DNA from: Desulfobacula toluolica Tol2
GTDB lineage: Bacteria; Desulfobacterota; Desulfobacteria; Desulfobacterales; Desulfobacteraceae
Reading direction: 5' to 3'
Assembly (NCBI RefSeq): GCF_000307105.1
Contig: NC_018645.1
Location: forward strand, 3,854,001 to 3,918,000
Length of the DNA stretch: 64,000 nucleotides
This document shows, piece by piece, positions 8,723-17,539 of this stretch. Each line of letters begins with the position of its first letter. The first letter of the stretch is position 1. The position numbers and the translations under genes are program-made. The notes under the pieces are model-generated. The model saw nothing but the letters and a program-made list of their open reading frames with translations. It was not told where the DNA came from and made no database searches.

Positions 8723-9852
8723 TGATCAAACCTTGTTGCGTCTGTGGAATAAGGATAAACAAATACGCCATGCTTCTTTAAATTGTAATCAACGTCCATA
8801 AAACGGGTTAAATATTCTTGATGTATAGATTCAGGATCAAAATCATGAAAAAGATCCGGATGAAACCATTTGGCCAGATATGCAAAATAAATCACAAAGC
8901 CTGAAGAATGCATAAATTGAGGGCTTATCATGTAAACCTTTTTGTTTTTTACGGCTTTGCTGGATGCAAGGACGGAAAGCCCCATAACTTTTTTTCTATA
9001 AGACCTGATAACCTCATTATTATCAACGCCTATGCCATAACCATTCAATATTGTATCCTGACATATGATGATATCAAGATCCTGTTGAATCAGCCATTCA
9101 GGATCAAGTATCCCTCCCCAGGCTCTGTTTAAATCTGCTGCAATATTTATCCCGCCAAGAATTTCATTTACTTTGGTCATTCCCGAAAATTTATCGGAGA
9201 GAGTCCTAATTTCATCAAACCCGCCGAAACTCCATTTAAAAAAATATTTTTTTCTTTGCGCCAAAGAAAGCTTGGAGGTTTTATTAACAATTTTGTTCAT
9301 CACATTTTCAGACCAGTTAAGATAATCCATAGATTTCTTTTCTTCATTGAATATTTTACCCAGAATTTCAAAATTTTTTTTTATCGTATCCGGTTGAAAC
9401 ATGTCTAAAGCAATCACCTTGGTACGGGATTTTATTTTATCATTCATCCCTTTAAACCCCTCAAATGAAAAACTCATTGTAATCAAAAGATCAACATCAA
9501 GTTCTAATAACTTTTCGCAATTAATGTTATAAGGGCCAGGAGGTTCCATGGCAATAACAGTTAACTTTTCGATATCCGGATATAAATGTTTATCCGGTAT
9601 AACCATATATCCTCTTCCAACCACTTTGTTCCAAACACCGATTAACCTGAGCGCTTCAGCAATACAGGTGCCACTAAAGGCTATACGATTAACCGGCTGT
9701 TTAATTGTGACCTCTCTCCCCATGGCATCAATTATTGTAATTTCATTTTGTCTTCCGATTGCATTGCCTGTAACAAAAAAAATAAAAAATAGTAAAAACA
9801 GACCGTATAATTTTAATACATTGTTTTCTCTAAGCATAAACTCCTCTTTCAT
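8719..9852 (-). CDS. Periplasmic substrate-binding protein of the FecCD-type importer
   Basis: 377 residues with an N-terminal signal or anchor segment (LYGLFLLFFIFFVTGNA). The domain ITIIDAMGREVTIKQPVNRI and the downstream two-lobed pattern are those of iron-complex/corrinoid binding proteins (BtuF/FepB class III). It delivers substrate to the permease whose gene overlaps by 4 bases. The C-terminal segment HSSGFVIYFAYLAKWFHPDL resembles the subgroup found in methanogens and sulfate reducers with undefined metal-complex substrates. An alternative ATG at 9837 follows an AGAGGAG motif at short spacing, so the start is uncertain by five codons. Confidence 0.9.
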   Translation of the reverse strand: MKEEFMLRENNVLKLYGLFLLFFIFFVTGNAIGRQNEITIIDAMGREVTIKQPVNRIAFSGTCIAEALRLIGVWNKVVGRGYMVIPDKHLYPDIEKLTVIAMEPPGPYNINCEKLLELDVDLLITMSFSFEGFKGMNDKIKSRTKVIALDMFQPDTIKKNFEILGKIFNEEKKSMDYLNWSENVMNKIVNKTSKLSLAQRKKYFFKWSFGGFDEIRTLSDKFSGMTKVNEILGGINIAADLNRAWGGILDPEWLIQQDLDIIICQDTILNGYGIGVDNNEVIRSYRKKVMGLSVLASSKAVKNKKVYMISPQFMHSSGFVIYFAYLAKWFHPDLFHDFDPESIHQEYLTRFMDVDYNLKKHGVFVYPYSTDATRFDQ

Positions 9853-10001
9853 CCACGAGAGAATTACTCCAACCGTCCTTTTCTCCTTATTTTAAAAACA
9901 TGGCTCTATAATTGCATTTCCTTAGTACTGCGGATTTTAATTAATTCCTGAAGATATAGAACACAAATTTTGGGAATATGATAATGGTCATGTTTATTTT
10001 T

Positions 10002-11036
10002 TTAGCGCAATCGTCTATTTGATAAGGAAACAGCATTTTTCAAACATTTTCCGGGCGGGCAGCCAAAATATTGTTTAAATACTTTGGAAAAATGACTGAG
10101 GCTTCTGTAGCCAACCTTGTAAGCGATTTCGGTAACGTTCATTTTACCTTCATTCAAAAGGCGTCTGGCAGCCTCAAGGCGGTGGTTACGCAGATACTCA
10201 AAAGGGGAAATACCATGGAACTTACAAAAACAATGATGCAGTTTGCTGCGGCACATCCCCACGGAACGGGCAAGTTCTATCAAACCCGGTGCATTTTCCA
10301 AATCATGAGTTAACAATCGGGCGGCATGACAAACGCAATCAGCTTCATTGGGTGCTAAAACAGATTCTTCAGGATTTTGCCAATTTTCTATTTCCAGCTG
10401 TTCCATCTTGTAGGCTATCAGCTCCATGACTTTGCCTTCAATAAAAAATTTGCGGGTCAACCCGTGATAAGGACAATGCAGTATCTTGTCAAGTGCGCCC
10501 CACATGGGCTGAGAAATCATATCTGGAAAACGAAAAGAGGTTTCACTTATGTTTATCAATACGCTCATAAACTGATCCGGGTATTCCATTACAAAAGCTG
10601 ACATCTGATCCAGGTCCATCAAAATCGATATTCTGATCACTCGCTCAAGGCCGATTATTTCAGTGTAACCAAGAGTGTCCGGGAAAGAAAAAAAACCGCT
10701 TTGCCCCTTTTTTACAAAAAACGATTCCTTAAAATATGGCGGATGTGACTCTATAGTCCCCGAAAGGCAGAAGCCGAATCCGAAAGAAGTACCAGACACT
10801 CCGCATTCCAAAATAGTCGGCTGGTTCAGGCTGTAATCCGCAATGACCAATCGAATACCGTAATTCAAATGAATAATTTCAATACTCCCTGTACCAATGG
10901 ATGGGGGAATGTTAATCAGGTTTTTTTCTTTACTATTGGTCTGAGTAGATGGTATCAGTAATATCTTTTTCATTTGTGCTGCCTGCATCGGCATAACCCA
11001 AGTGCCATAACCGATTAGTTGAAACCCAGGATTCAA
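10002..11036 (-). CDS. AraC-family transcriptional regulator downstream of a cobalamin riboswitch
   Basis: 344 residues. The C-terminal AraC double HTH (about 235-335) shows LIELARSVGMCRSKLHHCF and MNVTEIAYKVGYRSLSHFSK, then FKQYFGCPPGK. The N-terminal sensor region is like PchR/YbtA-type metallophore regulators in layout. The start is unclear: 11036 is a TTG, with in-frame ATGs at 10994 and 10973. It precedes the ABC importer by 149 bases on the same strand and follows a promoter, cobalamin riboswitch and terminator hairpin, so its own synthesis is probably shut off by B12. It likely controls receptor or uptake genes nearby. Its 3' end recurs as a scar at 18553-18585. Confidence 0.87.
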   Translation of the reverse strand: MNPGFQLIGYGTWVMPMQAAQMKKILLIPSTQTNSKEKNLINIPPSIGTGSIEIIHLNYGIRLVIADYSLNQPTILECGVSGTSFGFGFCLSGTIESHPPYFKESFFVKKGQSGFFSFPDTLGYTEIIGLERVIRISILMDLDQMSAFVMEYPDQFMSVLINISETSFRFPDMISQPMWGALDKILHCPYHGLTRKFFIEGKVMELIAYKMEQLEIENWQNPEESVLAPNEADCVCHAARLLTHDLENAPGLIELARSVGMCRSKLHHCFCKFHGISPFEYLRNHRLEAARRLLNEGKMNVTEIAYKVGYRSLSHFSKVFKQYFGCPPGKCLKNAVSLSNRRLR

Positions 11037-11171
11037 AGCTTAATAGAACCCGAGGTTTTCTTTGCGCCAAGGTATCCATATTGAATTTTAGTTTCTTGGC
11101 TTCAAGTATTATTTGCCTCCTGAGTCCATAATAAAATTTTAAAAAACGCTAACTTTCACATAGCTTGATGC

Positions 11172-11210
11172 AAAAAAAAATCCTCAACCAATATAAAATT
11201 GGTTGAGGAT
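11172..11210 (-). terminator. Rho-independent terminator after the cobalamin aptamer (repeat copy 1)
   Basis: A perfect 13-bp stem, ATCCTCAACCAAT pairing with ATTGGTTGAGGAT around a 5-base loop, is followed on the minus strand by eight T residues. It lies about 60 bases after the aptamer and 136 bases before the AraC gene, so it may be the riboswitch expression platform. The same hairpin with flanking sequence occurs near 22938-22972 and, decayed, near 18640-18680. Confidence 0.85.
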
Positions 11211-11270
11211 ATCCGTTTTCATCCCTTAAAATCATAGTATGGCTTTCTCTGTCCACGAGAAATAAACCAT

Positions 11271-11437
11271 TTTGTTCAGGCAGGTCTTCTGACTTCCGGT
11301 TCGTCCTACAACCGCCCCTTCCCACCTGAAATAATTCAGGCAGTGGATTTTCTGCGGCATTCGTCCCCGGTTACAGCGGCGGGCCCGTTCCCGATTTTCA
11401 CGGAATTCCCTATTATGCTTTTAAGCACCAGAACAAA
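11271..11437 (-). ncRNA. Cobalamin (adenosylcobalamin-type) riboswitch aptamer
   Basis: Reading the minus strand, the conserved B12-aptamer blocks occur in order: TTTGTTC opening P1 (11431-11437), GGTGCTTAAAAGCAT (P2), AATAGGGAA, GTGAAAATCGGGAACGG, GCCCGCCGCTGTAAC (B12 box core), a variable hairpin CCTGAATTATTTCAGG, then GAAGTCAGAAGACCTGCC and GAACAAA closing P1 (11271-11277). This matches the well-known cobalamin riboswitch family, which lowers expression when B12 is plentiful. Downstream in the same direction are the terminator, the AraC gene and the FecCD-type importer. Confidence 0.93.
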
Positions 11438-11446
11438 GTACTTAAG

Positions 11447-11475
11447 CTTATAATCACCGATAAAATAAAAGTCAA
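11447..11475 (-). promoter_or_regulatory. Promoter of the cobalamin riboswitch transcript
   Basis: On the minus strand TTGACT (11470-11475) and TATAAG (11447-11452) are separated by exactly 17 bases, placing the transcription start just before P1 of the aptamer. Confidence 0.7.
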
Positions 11476-11606
11476 GCACAAATGAGAATATATCTATCTC
11501 AATTTCAGATAATGATCGGCTTATTTCATCAACTGAGAATTAAAACCGGACAAAAGCAAGAACACATAGTCGTCCTCACACTTATTAAGGCCACTTGGCA
11601 GATTAC

Positions 11607-11681
11607 TCAATTCCTCCTATTTACTTTTTCAATTACTTCACCGTTTGTATCCTCCAGATAAAATAACCTTATTTCAAACAT
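11607..11681 (-). pseudogene. Relic of a second NikL-like gene
   Basis: Twenty-four codons, of which FYLEDTNGEVIEK closely matches LYLEDTKGEVIKK of the intact NikL-like protein at 15909-16241; everything before and after is missing. It begins 11 bases after the methyltransferase stop, the same relative place as the intact NikL gene after the other methyltransferase. It is therefore a leftover of a duplicated methyltransferase-NikL unit. An ATG precedes it by chance; I do not think it is a working gene. Confidence 0.75.
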
Positions 11682-11691
11682 CCTTTGCATT

Positions 11692-12726
11692 TTAACGTTT
11701 CCTCCCAACATGAAACTCCGTCACCCCAAGAGGTGAAATAAACTGGTCGGTCAATGTTTTGGTACGAACCGAGTCAAAACCGGCCGCAAGCATGGCCCGG
11801 GGCAACACCTCTTCTTCAAAAGAGAAGTCCTGCCCCATCAACGAAGTAGGCAGCCAGCTGATAACCATATCAGTGGGTTGGGTTTTTTCCTCGCTCAAAC
11901 CATCTGAAAAAACAATCAGGCTGCCACCGGGATTTAATGCAGCAAAGCACTTTTCCATAATTGGGGCCAGTTTTTCAGTTTCATTATAAAAATTCAAAGT
12001 ATAACTGGCGATAATTGCATCATACCCCTCTCCAAACGGATCGACAGAATAATCCCCGCTTATGGTTTTCACCCGGTCTTCCATACCGTACTCCTTGATT
12101 GTCTCCTGTGCCACATCAATCACCACTGGACGATCAAACAAACAGCACTCTAACGTAGGATGTGCAGCAGCAACGGCAATCCCTATCAGGCCCGGACCGG
12201 CACCAATATCAAGAACCTTTTGCCATTGATCAAAATCGGGTAACAAGGAAAGCAAGCGGGCGATTCCTTGAGCCCGGCCGCAACGGCTACCGTTAATTGA
12301 TTTGCGGGCAGAGTCCGCCCACACCTGTTCAGATACCATATCACGGCTGAGAGGAGCGCCCTCCTTGACCAACGTAAGCATCCTACCGTTCAGAGCCGGT
12401 TCGTTCCACTGATCATAGGCCAGCAGGGACTCGGCCAGGCCGGTATCTCCCCGGCTGGTAAGAAAACGCTCCGTCTGCTCAGTGTTGCAAAAAAGGCCGT
12501 CTTTTTTATACAAATACCCCAGTGCAGTCAATGCGTTGAGCAGGTATTCGGTATTTTTTGCATCACACTCAACCCGCACAGCAATATCAGAAGCACTTTG
12601 CGGTTCGGGCAGAAGATCAAAAAGGCCCAACTGCAAAGCTGTTTTAACCGTTTCCCAGCGAATTGCAATATAGGGCAGTTCATGATAATTCAATTCTGGA
12701 AAATCTGTCGGCAACGATTTTTTCAT
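11692..12726 (-). CDS. SAM-dependent O-methyltransferase-like protein (copy 1)
   Basis: 344 residues: an N-terminal dimerisation/winged-helix part (about 1-100, with TEYLLNALTALGYLYKKDG) and a class I methyltransferase domain with SAM-binding motif I VLDIGAGPGLIGIAVAA (about 168-184). The layout is that of the acetylserotonin/hydroxyneurosporene O-methyltransferase family. The substrate is unknown. It lies 28 bases downstream of a TonB receptor gene and is the same length as, and very similar without gaps to, the gene at 16399-17433; a third copy survives as a relic at 24094-24216. Repeated pairing with receptors suggests it modifies the ligand that the receptor imports, or a related cofactor; this is inference. 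Confidence 0.9.
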   Translation of the reverse strand: MKKSLPTDFPELNYHELPYIAIRWETVKTALQLGLFDLLPEPQSASDIAVRVECDAKNTEYLLNALTALGYLYKKDGLFCNTEQTERFLTSRGDTGLAESLLAYDQWNEPALNGRMLTLVKEGAPLSRDMVSEQVWADSARKSINGSRCGRAQGIARLLSLLPDFDQWQKVLDIGAGPGLIGIAVAAAHPTLECCLFDRPVVIDVAQETIKEYGMEDRVKTISGDYSVDPFGEGYDAIIASYTLNFYNETEKLAPIMEKCFAALNPGGSLIVFSDGLSEEKTQPTDMVISWLPTSLMGQDFSFEEEVLPRAMLAAGFDSVRTKTLTDQFISPLGVTEFHVGRKR

Positions 12727-12754
12727 GGATTATTCCTTATAAAAAATGTTAAGT

Positions 12755-14854
12755 TTAAAACCTGTAAACCGCCTGCAGGCCAATTTCTCTGGGATCACTG
12801 TAGATCGTATACATCCCGCCGTAATACCCCACTAAATCATATTCCTTGTCAAAAAGATTTTTTGCATAGAGGTAAATATCAAACTTCTCGGTTTCATAAC
12901 CGATTTTTGTATTTACAATTTCATGGGCATCCCTTGAATATTCATTTGCCTTGTCCAAATATGTCTTGCCGTAACCAATCAGGTCAGCCCTGGCATAAAC
13001 CCCGCTGTCGTGCCGGTATTGCGCACCGATATTAAAGGTATATTCCGGTGCAAAGGGATTTTTATTGCCTTTGTAATCCCCATTGATGTCTTTAAATTGG
13101 TCAAATTCAATATTGTTATACCCGAAGCCCGCCATCAAGGTCATCCCGTCCATCACCTTTGCAGTCATCTCCAGCTCAATACCTTGGGCCGTTGCTTCCG
13201 CCGCATTGGTCATGTAGGAGGTAAGCGGGCCAACAGCTTCTTCCACCTGCATATCGGAAATATCCATGTAGTAAACAGCCCCGTTCAACACAAGCCGGTT
13301 ATTGAAAAATACGCTTTTCACACCGATTTCATAGGACCACAACTCTTCCGCATCATAGCTGTAATATTCCGGATCTGTTGTTAGGTTGTTGAACCCGCCG
13401 GACCGGTATCCCTTTGAAACGCCTGCATAGGTCATGATGGCGGTAGAGAATTGATACTCCAGACCGATCCTCGGCGTCAAAGCATCCCATGAATCGTCAA
13501 CTTTAAAGTTGCTCATATGATCCTCATACTCCTGATCCTGCTGTTCATAGCGCAAACCGCCGACCAGGCTGAGTTGTCCGATCAAGGGACAGGTGAGATT
13601 TGCAAACACGGCATAGGCGTCCCCGCTGGTACTCCGGCTCTTCACCCCGACCATTGACGGAACCATTGAGTCCTGGACAACGTTGATATCGTTTTGATCT
13701 TTATCGTAATACAAACCGATAAGCCATTTTAATTGCTCTGCAGATGAATCCAGGCGCAGCTCCTGGGATATTTTTTCATAGTTGTTGTCTTTATCGACGA
13801 CATGCATCATGGTGGCGCTGCTGAAATCAAAGTCAGACACAGCTCTGTCCGCGTAAACCCTGTTGGTTGTAACGGATGTCAGGGTGAGAGAATCGGTGAG
13901 GCCGTAAACAAGCTTCAGGGACTGCGCATTCCTGGCAGCCTTGTTACATCCATCCAAATTGGATGTCACCTTACGCTCAAGGGGGGCGTCAAGGCCGAAC
14001 ATGGCGGCGCCTTGTTCCGTCAAATTCATATTTGCATCACCCTCGTCATATTTGAGCCGTGAAACAATAAGGGAAACATCAAGTTCCTCCACCGGAGTCC
14101 AGCGAAGATGGGCCCTGCCGAACCAGTGTTCTCTGTCATCCACCATGTCGCCGGTATCTGTGTTCTCGATGAACCCGTCTTTTTGATAATATTGCCCTGC
14201 CACACCGAAAAAAACCTTGTCTTGCTGAATGGGACCACTCAGGCTGAATGACATCTCCTGTTTTTTATCTTCTCCCCCTGCCGCAGACACTTTTCCTTTA
14301 AATTCATTATCCGGTTGCCTGGAAATGATATTGATCACCCCGGTTTCCGTATTTTTGCCGTACAAGGTGCCCTGGGGTCCCCTGAGAACCTCAACGCGTT
14401 CAATATCAATAAGAGCTTCTTCAAAACCGGCACCCGTTATCATGGGGACACCGTCCAGATACAAGCCGGTTGTTGTTGTATAGGTATAGGGAGCAACATG
14501 AAGCCCCCGCATGGATGGCGTACCCATGCCTGACATACCATTATCGATGATGGCCAGATTCGGAACAAAATCGGCGATATCTTTTACCGATTCAATCTTT
14601 CTGTCCTCAATCGACTGGGCATTAAACACCGTAATGCTCACAGGCACATCTTGAACGTTTTCTTTCTGCTTCTGGGCGGTTACGGTGATGGATTCTAATT
14701 TATGCTCCCCCCGGGCATTTTCCTGCCGGGTCGTGTTTTGTCCTGAACCTTTTTCCCCGATCCCTGCAAAGGTTGCTGATAATGGAGCCAGGGACAGGGC
14801 AGCTGCGAAGATTACAGCCCAAATCCACAGATAATAATCTTTATCAAAAATCAT
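12755..14854 (-). CDS. TonB-dependent outer-membrane receptor, FyuA-like (receptor 1)
   Basis: 699 residues. A signal peptide (about 10-30) is followed by a TonB-box-like ESITVTAQKQKENVQDVPVS, a plug domain with VEVLRGPQGTLYGKNTETG (about 150-170) and a long beta-barrel ending in the aromatic AVYRF. The plug wording (LYLDGVP, RGPQGTLYGK) resembles the pesticin/yersiniabactin receptor group of metallophore receptors. It imports an unknown ligand across the outer membrane, using TonB. It sits between a DUF4198 gene (116 bases upstream) and methyltransferase copy 1 (28 bases downstream), probably in one operon. Confidence 0.95.
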   Translation of the reverse strand: MIFDKDYYLWIWAVIFAAALSLAPLSATFAGIGEKGSGQNTTRQENARGEHKLESITVTAQKQKENVQDVPVSITVFNAQSIEDRKIESVKDIADFVPNLAIIDNGMSGMGTPSMRGLHVAPYTYTTTTGLYLDGVPMITGAGFEEALIDIERVEVLRGPQGTLYGKNTETGVINIISRQPDNEFKGKVSAAGGEDKKQEMSFSLSGPIQQDKVFFGVAGQYYQKDGFIENTDTGDMVDDREHWFGRAHLRWTPVEELDVSLIVSRLKYDEGDANMNLTEQGAAMFGLDAPLERKVTSNLDGCNKAARNAQSLKLVYGLTDSLTLTSVTTNRVYADRAVSDFDFSSATMMHVVDKDNNYEKISQELRLDSSAEQLKWLIGLYYDKDQNDINVVQDSMVPSMVGVKSRSTSGDAYAVFANLTCPLIGQLSLVGGLRYEQQDQEYEDHMSNFKVDDSWDALTPRIGLEYQFSTAIMTYAGVSKGYRSGGFNNLTTDPEYYSYDAEELWSYEIGVKSVFFNNRLVLNGAVYYMDISDMQVEEAVGPLTSYMTNAAEATAQGIELEMTAKVMDGMTLMAGFGYNNIEFDQFKDINGDYKGNKNPFAPEYTFNIGAQYRHDSGVYARADLIGYGKTYLDKANEYSRDAHEIVNTKIGYETEKFDIYLYAKNLFDKEYDLVGYYGGMYTIYSDPREIGLQAVYRF

Positions 14855-14970
14855 AACTTGGTTTCCTTAAAAAAAACGCTACTTCAATTGATTATTTTCC
14901 AAATTTATCATTCCATTTCTTTGTTCAAATCTGTCTGCCGTTGTAATCCGACATCAGAACTCCGGCTCAA

Positions 14971-15864
14971 TCAAGGTTTCACATTCATACTGACGGTTGC
15001 TCCGTAATGAACCATTGTGCATTTTCCAACAAGGTCTTTTAGTTCATTTTCCGGTGTCACCTCTTTTTGAACCATGACAATGACAACCCATTCCCCTGCT
15101 GTGGGAATTCTGACCCGGGCCTTTCCATCCATGATATAGGCACTGAGCATAAACCCGTCTGGAACCCCATAAGTATTGCTTTTGGCAAGAAGATAATTCA
15201 TCCCATCCATGTCACAATTTAATTTTTTACCATTAAGGCTTGCTTCAAAACTCACAATACCACCGGCACGGACATTGCTTAAATCACATGTGGGCATCAG
15301 TTCGAGTTCATGGCCTGCCGGCATTGGCTGGGTCCATTTTTTAATCCCCATGTATGATTTAGCCACAGCTTTATATCTTGTGCTGTAATTAAATTTCTTT
15401 GCTCCCTTGATTTTATCCATGGGTTTTGTTGTCATTTTAACTTTTCCATTTTTATCAACATACCCGGTAAAAAAAGTGGCTTTTGATTCTGCAATCACTT
15501 GATAGGTGCCGGGTTGTGTATCCTCTGTAAGAGATATCTTTCTAAGACCCAAATCGCCGGTTACAATATTCATACCGGTTTTGGATTCAAATACTTTTTC
15601 TTGTTTGATTACAGGCAGAGGCATGGCTGTTTTGCTATTATCCGGCCCCACCAGATCATAACGTTCAATGGTTACAGCTCCCCCCTTTGACATGAGAAAA
15701 TCATCCATGGGCACGGAATGTCCCCATCCCAATGAAGAAATGACATGTCCAGGAGGATGTGAAAACGACTCGTTAAGATTCACCCACAAAGAATGGGCAA
15801 ATACATTGGTGGAAAAAATCAAAGCTGCAATTAAAGTAAAACACATGATAGATTTTTTATTCAT
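14971..15864 (-). CDS. DUF4198-family secreted protein, NikK/NikM-like (copy a)
   Basis: About 297 residues from the ATG at 15864, which follows AGGAG; the frame is open further upstream to 15909 but that start has no ribosome site. The signal peptide ends FSTNVFA, leaving HSLWVN as the mature N-terminus. The motif GWGHSVPMDDF follows about 30 residues on. DUF4198 proteins are extracytoplasmic partners of nickel/cobalt and other transport systems. It is close to the paralogue at 30481 in signal peptide and core. It lies between the NikL-like gene and receptor 1. Confidence 0.85.
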   Translation of the reverse strand: MNKKSIMCFTLIAALIFSTNVFAHSLWVNLNESFSHPPGHVISSLGWGHSVPMDDFLMSKGGAVTIERYDLVGPDNSKTAMPLPVIKQEKVFESKTGMNIVTGDLGLRKISLTEDTQPGTYQVIAESKATFFTGYVDKNGKVKMTTKPMDKIKGAKKFNYSTRYKAVAKSYMGIKKWTQPMPAGHELELMPTCDLSNVRAGGIVSFEASLNGKKLNCDMDGMNYLLAKSNTYGVPDGFMLSAYIMDGKARVRIPTAGEWVVIVMVQKEVTPENELKDLVGKCTMVHYGATVSMNVKP

Positions 15865-15908
15865 TTTTTTCTCCTGTTTGAGTTGATTTGATACTGTGGC
15901 CAACAGCA

Positions 15909-16241
15909 TTATTGGTTTAACGGCCCTTCTTCGCGAAGCGTATGCCCGGGGCCTCCGTCCAGAAAAATCATATATGGGACATCAGGCGCCTTAAAGGTTA
16001 TTTCTCCTGACTCATCCATTTTTAATTTTTTAATCACTTCACCTTTTGTATCCTCCAGGTAAAGGGGGAGACCGGAAGCTTCACTTCCCGTGGAAAACAT
16101 TCCTTCAACGGTTACAGTTCCATCCTCATTATCAAGAACATTCATGTACAATGTATGAGCAAACAAAACCGAGGCGGTTATAGCAAAAAAAACAGCAATT
16201 GCTGTAACTGTCAGAACCATCTTTTTTTTAAAACAAATCAA
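15909..16241 (-). CDS. Small secreted NikL-like protein
   Basis: 110 residues: a signal peptide (core VLTVTAIAVFFAITASV) ending LFA before HTLYMN, then a compact beta domain NEDGTVTVEGMFSTG ... LYLEDTKGEVIKKLK and a C-terminal FLDGGPGHTLREEG. This arrangement matches NikL, the small extracytoplasmic component of ECF-type nickel/cobalt importers, in which a D-x-G-x-GH motif recurs. No NikMNQO membrane genes are nearby, so the partner must differ, perhaps the TonB receptor. The TTG at 16241 follows AAGGAG at good spacing; an in-frame ATG at 16220 is the alternative. Confidence 0.72.
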   Translation of the reverse strand: MICFKKKMVLTVTAIAVFFAITASVLFAHTLYMNVLDNEDGTVTVEGMFSTGSEASGLPLYLEDTKGEVIKKLKMDESGEITFKAPDVPYMIFLDGGPGHTLREEGPLNQ

Positions 16242-16257
16242 TGCTTGAATCTCCTTA

Positions 16258-16308
16258 TTGCAGTCACAGGCAAACCTGATATTTCTTCCAGATTTACCTG
16301 CAACAAAA
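16258..16308 (-). repeat. Structured intergenic element, copy A (upstream of NikL-like gene)
   Basis: The arms TTGCAG...GGCAAA and TTTACCTGCAA (plus-strand reading) form a hairpin with a bulged TCACA. A second copy lies at 62151-62205, again upstream of a minus-strand gene. Between copies the TTGCAG/CTGCAA arm changes to TTGTAG/CTACAA, which keeps the pairing. It could be a conserved leader RNA or a small palindromic repeat. Confidence 0.6.
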
Positions 16309-16398
16309 TTTAAAAATTGCTTTCTGTGTTTTGAAAAGTTTCATATAGAAACGATATCTATAATCCATTCAACCGGCAATTGCTGACTTGCCTGCATA

Positions 16399-17433
16399 TT
16401 ACAACTTACGGGCAACATGAAATTCAGCCATCCCATATGGTGCAATAAGCTGATCATTCAGCGCTTTGGTACGCACTGAGGCAAAACCGGCTGAAAGCAT
16501 GGCCTGGGGCAACACATTTTCTTCAAAGGAAAACTCTTGTCCCATTAAAGAGCTGGACAGCCAGCTGACAATCAGATCAGCCGGTTGGGTTTTTTCCGCA
16601 CTCAAACCACCTGAAAATATAATCAGGCAACCACCTGAATTTAATGCCGCAAAACATTTTTCCATAATCAGGGCTAATTTTTTGGCCTCATTGTAAAAAT
16701 TTAGGGTATAGCTTGCGATAATAGCATCATAACCTTCCCCTAATGGATCGACAGAATAATCACCACTGATGGTTTTCACACGGTCTTCCATACCATATTC
16801 CTCAATCATATCCTGTGCTACATTGACCACTGTGGGACGGTCAAAAAGATGGCACTGCAAACTAACGTGAGCGGCGGCAACAGCAATTCCTATAAGCCCC
16901 GGTCCGGCACCCAGATCAAGAACCTTTTGCCACCGGTCAAAATCAGGAAAGGTAGAAAGTAACCGTGCGATTTTCTGGGCTCTGCCGCAACGGATGCTAT
17001 TAATTGATTTGCGGGCAGAATCCGCCCAAACCTGTTCAGATACCATATCCCTGGTTGCAGGCGCCCCCTCCCTGATCAGATTAAGCATCTGTCCGTTAAG
17101 AACGGGTTCATTCCACTGGTCGCAGGTCAGCAAATGTTCTGCCAGGCCGGTTTCTCCCCGGCTGGTAAGAAAACGTTCTGTTTGCTCGCTGTTGCAAAAA
17201 CAGCCGTCTTTTTTATGCAAATACCCCAGTGCGGTCAATGCGTTGAGCAGGTATTCGGTATTCTTTGGGTCCCCCTCAATCAGTGCCGCAAGATCAGAAG
17301 CATTTTTCGGCTCAAGCAAGTGATCAAAAATACCCAACTGCAAAGCGGTTTTAACCGCTTCCCAGCGAACTGCAAGATAGGGCAGTTTATGGTAATTTTG
17401 TTCAGGAAAATATGTCGGCATCAATTTTTTCAT
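16399..17433 (-). CDS. SAM-dependent O-methyltransferase-like protein (copy 2)
   Basis: 344 residues, aligned without gaps to copy 1 along the whole length, with identical blocks such as DMVSEQVWADSARKSIN and GMEDRVKTISGDYSVDP. Motif I is VLDLGAGPGLIGIAVAA. Dimerisation domain first, Rossmann methyltransferase second, as in acetylserotonin-type O-methyltransferases. It lies between DUF4198 copy b (upstream) and the NikL-like gene (downstream). Keeping two similar genes a few kilobases apart suggests recent duplication or slightly different substrates. Confidence 0.9.
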   Translation of the reverse strand: MKKLMPTYFPEQNYHKLPYLAVRWEAVKTALQLGIFDHLLEPKNASDLAALIEGDPKNTEYLLNALTALGYLHKKDGCFCNSEQTERFLTSRGETGLAEHLLTCDQWNEPVLNGQMLNLIREGAPATRDMVSEQVWADSARKSINSIRCGRAQKIARLLSTFPDFDRWQKVLDLGAGPGLIGIAVAAAHVSLQCHLFDRPTVVNVAQDMIEEYGMEDRVKTISGDYSVDPLGEGYDAIIASYTLNFYNEAKKLALIMEKCFAALNSGGCLIIFSGGLSAEKTQPADLIVSWLSSSLMGQEFSFEENVLPQAMLSAGFASVRTKALNDQLIAPYGMAEFHVARKL

Positions 17434-17539
17434 GATGTAATCCTTTTTGATTTTTTTTATATGAAAGAACTTTCAATCTCTTAAGAATCAGAACTCTTTA
17501 ATTTTTAGTTGTGGTAGCTTGATCTGCCACGGTCGTCAT

